DNA from: Aplidium turbinatum
Lineage: Eukaryota; Chordata; Ascidiacea; Aplousobranchia; Polyclinidae
Length of the DNA: 64,000 nucleotides
Assembly (NCBI GenBank): GCA_918807975.1
Contig: OU964926.1
Location: forward strand, 19,351,996 to 19,415,995
Reading direction: 5' to 3'
A program made the position numbers and the translations under genes. How positions within the stretch are numbered: position 1 is the stretch's first letter; the number at the start of each line of letters is the position of its first letter. Of the stretch, positions 59,597-64,000 are shown piece by piece. Below the pieces are notes generated by a model. It worked only from the letters and a program-made list of their open reading frames with translations, was not told where the DNA came from and searched no databases.

Positions 59597-60612
59597 CAGT
59601 GGTTCCCAACCTTTTTAACTTTGCGGCACCCTATCAAAGAGATAAATAGTTTGCGGCACCCTGGCATAGCTTGATCAGTTTTTTGAGGTTTCTGTATTTC
59701 AAACAACTGAATGAAATAACACAGAATGAGTTGTACAATGTACATTATAGCGCGCGTAAATAAATGTATTTATTCAAAAGTCAGTGTGGCATTTAGGATT
59801 GATTTCTTGCACAAAACCCCTTAATGTTTGGGGGCACATTCGATAAAGCCACCAGCATTTCTTTCTTGACTAGAAGCAGTCGTTCTCGTTTTTTAGTTTT
59901 TATGTTCGTTATTATAATACAGAAAATCCACTCTCACATGCGTATGACAAGTGTCCGACAAATTGTTTGTAAGCAATTGTTCGTAAAATTAATTCTTCGT
60001 AAAACAATTCTTCCTAAAGCATTTTTTCGTGCATGCAATTAAAATTTGATGTATACGAAGAAATGCTTTACGAAGAATTGTTTTACGGATTTCATTTTAC
60101 GAAAAACAGTTTACGAACAATTGTTTTACGAACAATTGCTTACGAACAACTGCTTTACAAACAATTGCTTACGAACAATTTGCCTATAACCGGTATGACG
60201 TGGAGAACTGCAGCAAAACCGCAATAGCATTCTTTCCAAAGCAAGGATATTCATTTTGAATTTTTATCCAGAACTCGTCAAATTTTTATCCAACAAAAGT
60301 TTCCAATTTTATAATGGTTCCCAAACAATCGTGTAATTTTATAATCATGCTGGGTCACACAATTCGATAATCCATCACTGCAATTTGACTTAGTGCCCCG
60401 TGAAACGCAACGCAAAATAAAATCATGAAACCCTGGCAATAATGATGCGTTTCAAGCGTTTTTATGGTACGAACAGCAACGAGTATAAATTCCGCACTTA
60501 CGGGTTAAAGTTAAAATAAAGAATGGGCCGCACTATTGCAATATCTCGTGGCACCCTTGAGCAATGCAAATGGAACCCCAGGGTGCCGCGGCATCCCGGT
60601 TGGGAACCATTG
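59597..60612. mobile_element. hAT (Buster-like) non-autonomous element with nested MULE MITE
   Basis: Ends are CAGTGGTTCCCAACC and GGTTGGGAACCATTG. The 8-bp flanks are GCATAGAC (59589-59596) and GCATAGAT (60613-60620), with one mismatch. TTGCGGCACCCT and GGTGCCGCGGCA lie inside the ends. The 242-bp MULE derivative at 59950-60191 is inserted in it. Confidence 0.88.
59950..60191. mobile_element. MULE MITE related to 16228-17247
   Basis: Left end AGTGTCCGACA, right end GCCTATAACC, with inverted arrays of CGTAAA-CAATTNTT units and no coding interior. The flanks CGTATGACA and GGTATGACG agree at 7 of 9 bases. It is an internal-deletion relative of the larger element. Confidence 0.8.
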
Positions 60613-60761
60613 GCATAGATCATCCAAACGTAGCTTATAATATCAAAAGCCAAAACATTCACTCAACAAAATAGATGGTTTGTGGTTGGCTGGTTGCTGT
60701 CAATCTACGTCCTACGATTGCGGATATAATCTTAGAATTGTGTTTGACCAATGGTTTGACT

Positions 60762-60852
60762 CAGTCAGCAAATCATTCCTTTTTCATATTGATGCAACGT
60801 TAAAGTCTGCAGACGTTGCATCAATGTGAAAAAGGAACGATTTGCTGACTGG
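60762..60852. repeat. mini-hairpin repeat, copy 10
   Basis: Partner of 59016-59107 in the second unit of the tandem duplication. CAGTCAGCAAATCATTCC pairs with GGAACGATTTGCTGACTGG; the loop holds AAAGTCTGCAG. Confidence 0.85.
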
Positions 60853-61028
60853 GGAGTGGAGCGCCATAATGTCTTATCCAGGAATTAGGAAGTAATCAAA
60901 ATCGATTCGTTGTTTTCATGTTTATAAGCGCAGTGTATTCTGACTCACAAAGATATGTTGTTGCAAAAGATTAGTGCAAAATAACTTGCAGTCAATCTGC
61001 GCAAAAACTTGAAAATATCACCATTGCC

Positions 61029-61110
61029 TCAGTGGTGGCCTTAAGATTTTGTGGGCCCTGGGCAGGAAGTAATATTAGGGCCCCCTACAGCCCGGTATCG
61101 ACAAATTAAA
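61029..61110. mobile_element. possible hAT end
   Basis: CAGTGGTGGCCTTAAGATTT followed by GGGCCCTGGGCAGG and GGGCCCCCTACAGCC resembles one end of hAT-type elements with G/C tracts. No opposite end or duplication was found. Confidence 0.35.
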
Positions 61111-61476
61111 GTACGCAAACTCAAATAACCATAAATCACAATAACACAAAAAGGAATTAACATGATACAACAACAAACAGCGATGGTAAGAGAGAAAGGT
61201 GTATATCATGCTGTGACATCTTCACATCACTCTGATGCTATGTTGCACCACTGCACTCAGAGTCCTACACCACCCGTCTGCAGTACTTACACAAAATGCA
61301 CCTTTCTAGCTTTTATTGCGGCAAACTCTTTAATAGGAGAAGCATTGCCCAATGCTTTGCCCACGTTTTGCTCAATTGAAACAACAGCTGGTCCAACCAA
61401 GCGTTCTTATGGCTCATTGTAGAGCAAAGGTAATTTTTATCAACTTTAGTTTAGAAAATGATCTTTCCCCTGAAGC

Positions 61477-62380
61477 CATGGGCGCCGATCGCTCTCTAAA
61501 ATTGGTGGGGACATTTACTAGGAAAGGTAGGAAGGGGCGACGAGCGAAGCGAGCTAGAAAGGTCAGGGGTCTGTTCTGACAAACAAACGCAGTAGGTAGC
61601 CTACAAGTCTAATGCGATGTACGGTATATATAGGTTTAAATTGCCAGAGTCAGCATTGGTCAGCAGACGTCCAAACACTCGGCAACCAGTTTCCGGCAAA
61701 TTAAAAACGAAGTCCTTGGAGAGGTCATGGAGGTTGATCGAATTCAAAACTTTGTTGTGCACATGGCAGACCGTTGCATGATTTAGCCATTTCTGTGTCA
61801 TGGTGGATCGTAACCAAGTTTTGACACGTTGCAAAGTTGAAAATGACCGTTCAGCTGAACACGAGCTGGCTAGTGATATGAGCAAAAGTCGCACAAAAAG
61901 TTTCACTTGCGGAAACATTTGTCGAACAGCGGATGGTATCTTTTTGAATATCATTCGAAAATCTTCCACCGACTTTCCATTGCACTGATTTCGAAAGAAG
62001 TATAGTTCTTGTGCAAGGTAATCTGTGTCAGAGAACTGAGAAAAATTGTTTACTACCACATGTGATTGTAACTTTCCACTAAAGAGTGATTCTTGTAGAA
62101 TTTTATAGTGCTCAAGATCGGTTGACTTGAAATAGTAAGATTTGCTGCGCGCTGTCAATGACTGTAAAATACTCTGACTTATATTTCGTCTCTGGTGTTT
62201 GAAGTTGAGGAGGTTGACCAATGACCATGGCCATGTCCATGCTGAAGACGATTTGGGATCTTTTTGGGACGTGACAGTTTTAATTAACTTATACTTGTAT
62301 GCTTGTCTCGCATACTGTCTTTCATATTGCATTTTAACGTTAAAGCAAAAAGCGCCTTTGCTTATTTCGCAAAAACAACG
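61477..62380 (-). mobile_element. hAT transposase, C-terminal half, with one element end
   Basis: A continuous minus-strand frame from about 62378 down to the stop at 61601 encodes the C-terminal part of a hAT transposase. It includes FRNQCNGKSVEDFRMIFKK and the dimerisation block LISLASSCSAERSFSTLQRV followed by KTWLRSTM. It resembles zinc-finger-MYM-type-1-like proteins derived from hAT. About 120 bp beyond the stop, GGCGCCCATG (61477-61486 on the reverse strand) looks like the 3' end of the element. The N-terminal half and BED/zinc-finger region are missing. The frame has no breaks over about 250 codons, so it is fairly young. Confidence 0.85.
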
Positions 62381-62554
62381 TCATTTCACATTCGATAGAG
62401 ACAAATGCCTGCAATCCAAAAGCTACAGCGCCTAATTTTTGTTGACGACTTTCGCCTTCTAATCACAATGCACTAACAAAACGGCTTGTTGAATAAATGA
62501 ACACATAGTATTTTTGAAAATTGAATGAGGCTGTTCACCAGGCATTAAATTAAG

Positions 62555-62757
62555 TAATATGAGATATTCTACTGGTGCAAATTAAGCTAAACTATCACAA
62601 GATGTATACAGTGACAATCTGCTTTTATTCTGACGTTTCGTTTTCGTCTGACGAAACGTCGAACGTCTGACGAAACGTCGGAATAAAAGCAGATTGTCAC
62701 TGTAATACATCTTGTGATAGTTTAGCTTAATTTGCACCAGTAGAACATCTCATATTA
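62555..62757. repeat. 203-bp near-perfect palindrome
   Basis: Arms of about 85 bp begin TAATATGAGAT and end ATCTCATATTA, with GGTGCAAATTAAGCTAAAC, CTATCACAAGATGT and AATCTGCTTTTATTC in the left arm and their inverses in the right. The centre holds three copies of CTGACGAAACGTC or its inverse. Probably a foldback MITE; no target duplication was established. Confidence 0.8.
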
Positions 62758-63045
62758 CGTAGTATTTTTGTTGACAGCCTTTTTGAAAGTATTATTAATT
62801 GCAAATTGGTACGCGTTAAACTCTCTCGTATTTTCCCTCATTTATCTTTATTCTCTGTTCTACATAATTTCGGCATAGCTCTTACTATAAATAAATCGCT
62901 ATCTTTTCTAAATATACACAAACCTGCACTGGCGTTATTTTGTTGACAAGAGACAAACTTTCTGACGTAATAACGCTTTTTTAGATGGCACTGATTTTTT
63001 TACAAGCTACTATGCTTGAACATTTTTGTTTATTCTCTGAGCAGG

Positions 63046-63195
63046 GTGACTAATGGAGCCAAAGCCCCCACGCACTCTTCTCAAAGCAACGTGGCTAATG
63101 GAGCCAAACTAGGCCTCCACGTACCCTCTCAAAGCATGTGGCTAATGGAGCCAAACTAGGCCCCCACGTACCCTCTCAAAGCATGTGGCTAATGG
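63046..63195. repeat. tandem repeat, about 55-58 bp units
   Basis: Three to four units of TGGCTAATGGAGCCAAACTA-type sequence followed by GGCCCCCACGTACCCTCTC and AAAGCATG. The last two full units are nearly identical; the first is diverged. Confidence 0.8.
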
Positions 63196-63833
63196 TACAT
63201 AAATACGGTCCCCACATAGCATTATTTTTACTTTTATCGAGGTTAACCGGGCATGTTGTAGGGCATGTTTTGACATTGCTTGAGAAATAGCACAGTCTAT
63301 TCTCATGTATAAAACAACATTGCTTAAGCCCTCAATCGCATCGCGATACATTGCAACTATAGCAGTTTTTTTTGCAGCTCAAGCTAAATCGCTGGCTGTA
63401 TTTTTATGCTGAAGTTTTTTGCAACTTCATAAACGAAGTTCCACTTCAGCACAGTGCCATCCTTCAGTTGTGGTCAGATATTTTGGTTCGTGTCAATCAA
63501 TCGCGTTAGCCAAATGCGCGTGTGTTTTTCTCTTTTCGTTTCCATACTCTACATTCTCTCAACGTTATCTTGCGCCTTTTTTATGTTTCTTTACCTTTTT
63601 CTACCTTCCAGACGGTACGTCTAAATTATCTCTAATTCTTACCAATAATTCGACTATTTGCTTTTTTTGGGATAACACGTCCTGTAGTGAGTGCTGCCTT
63701 TATTTTTAATCGCTCTTGCTCAATTTAATTTGCTCAGGAGAAATCACCAGAGCAGATTTACTGGCAGTGACGCACAAAGCCTGGTTCGATTGGGAAAGCT
63801 CGAAACGCAACAGAACACTCTGATGAAGTGAGC

Positions 63834-63901
63834 AACGAGAGGCCTAATCACACAGAAACGAGAGGCCTAATCATACAGAAACGAGAAGCCTAATCATACA
63901 G
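63834..63901. repeat. 23-bp tandem repeat, three units
   Basis: AACGAGAGGCCTAATCACAC-AGA and two near copies with one or two changes each. It lies in an unassigned stretch at the window's end (63210-64000) where I see no gene. Confidence 0.8.
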
Positions 63902-64000
63902 ACACTTCACAACGGACTCTGAAGTATAAAGACATTATCCGAATCAAGCCAGAGACTTAAAGACGAACACACGCCATGCTCGCATTATTTCTCTTTAAAA

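Larger units (their letters stand above)
57940..61018. repeat. tandem segmental duplication (two units)
   Basis: Unit 1 is about 57940-59274 and unit 2 about 59275-61018. Both open with GAGTGGCAT(T/C)GAT then ATCACAGGTGCTGCTTACTT. Both continue through TTTATACCTTGGTTTAAAAC, AGGAAAGCTTTGAAATGCAT, CCAAACGTAGCTTATAAT and a mini-hairpin, and close with GTCAATCTGC and AAAACTTGAAAATAT. Unit 1 carries one hAT remnant and unit 2 a different hAT that itself holds a MULE MITE, so the insertions came after the duplication. Confidence 0.85.

Noticed and set aside
63042-63901. CRISPR-like array from the short direct repeats
   Set aside because: Repeats are contiguous with no unique spacers, and the genome is clearly eukaryotic; these are ordinary minisatellites.
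63420-64000. Possible terminal repeat of a retroelement at the window edge
   Set aside because: Only T-rich sequence and a short tandem repeat are visible; no paired repeat or diagnostic signal lies within the window.

Overview
The window is an AT-rich stretch of an intron-rich invertebrate animal genome. It has two multi-exon protein genes with GT-AG introns of roughly 0.1 to 2 kb, and the rest is dense with DNA transposons, tRNA-derived SINEs and LINE fragments. Short introns, many phase-0 and phase-1 junctions and the gene types fit an invertebrate deuterostome, possibly an ascidian, but the species assignment is only a guess.

Layout. Positions 1-17260 hold mobile elements: SINE copies, a 4 kb hAT-type element with GATCTT-rich arms (801-4777), two small hAT MITEs, two copies of a Buster-like hAT family (one split by a 1.8 kb near-perfect palindrome), and a Mutator-like element that keeps the end of its transposase. 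Positions 18644-29380 hold a complete integrin beta gene in 18 exons, whose lengths sum to 2382 nt (793 codons plus stop), with a signal peptide, PSI, hybrid/beta-I, I-EGF, tail, transmembrane and NPxF/NPxY cytoplasmic parts. Positions 29581-33570 are non-coding and contain many tiny hairpin repeats. Positions 33575-47908 are again mobile-element-rich: a SINE, hAT MITEs, a 2.6 kb element with long inverted repeats and an unassigned coding region (34932-37562), two LINE 3' fragments, two broken Buster-like hATs and a foldback element split by a LINE. Positions 49311-57794 hold an SLC17-family (sialin-like) anion transporter in 11 visible exons, 476 codons plus stop; its first exon is missing or uncertain. 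From 57940 to 61018 an approximately 1.3-1.7 kb segment is tandemly duplicated just behind the transporter's poly(A) signal, each copy carrying different later insertions. A hAT transposase tail (reverse strand), a palindrome and two short tandem arrays fill the end.

The two host genes are on the + strand, about 20 kb apart, and there is no sign that they work together. One makes a cell-surface adhesion receptor subunit, the other a multi-pass organic-anion transporter. About eighteen DNA transposons can be delimited to the base because their target-site duplications are visible. No retrovirus-like, LTR or capsid-bearing element was recognised.
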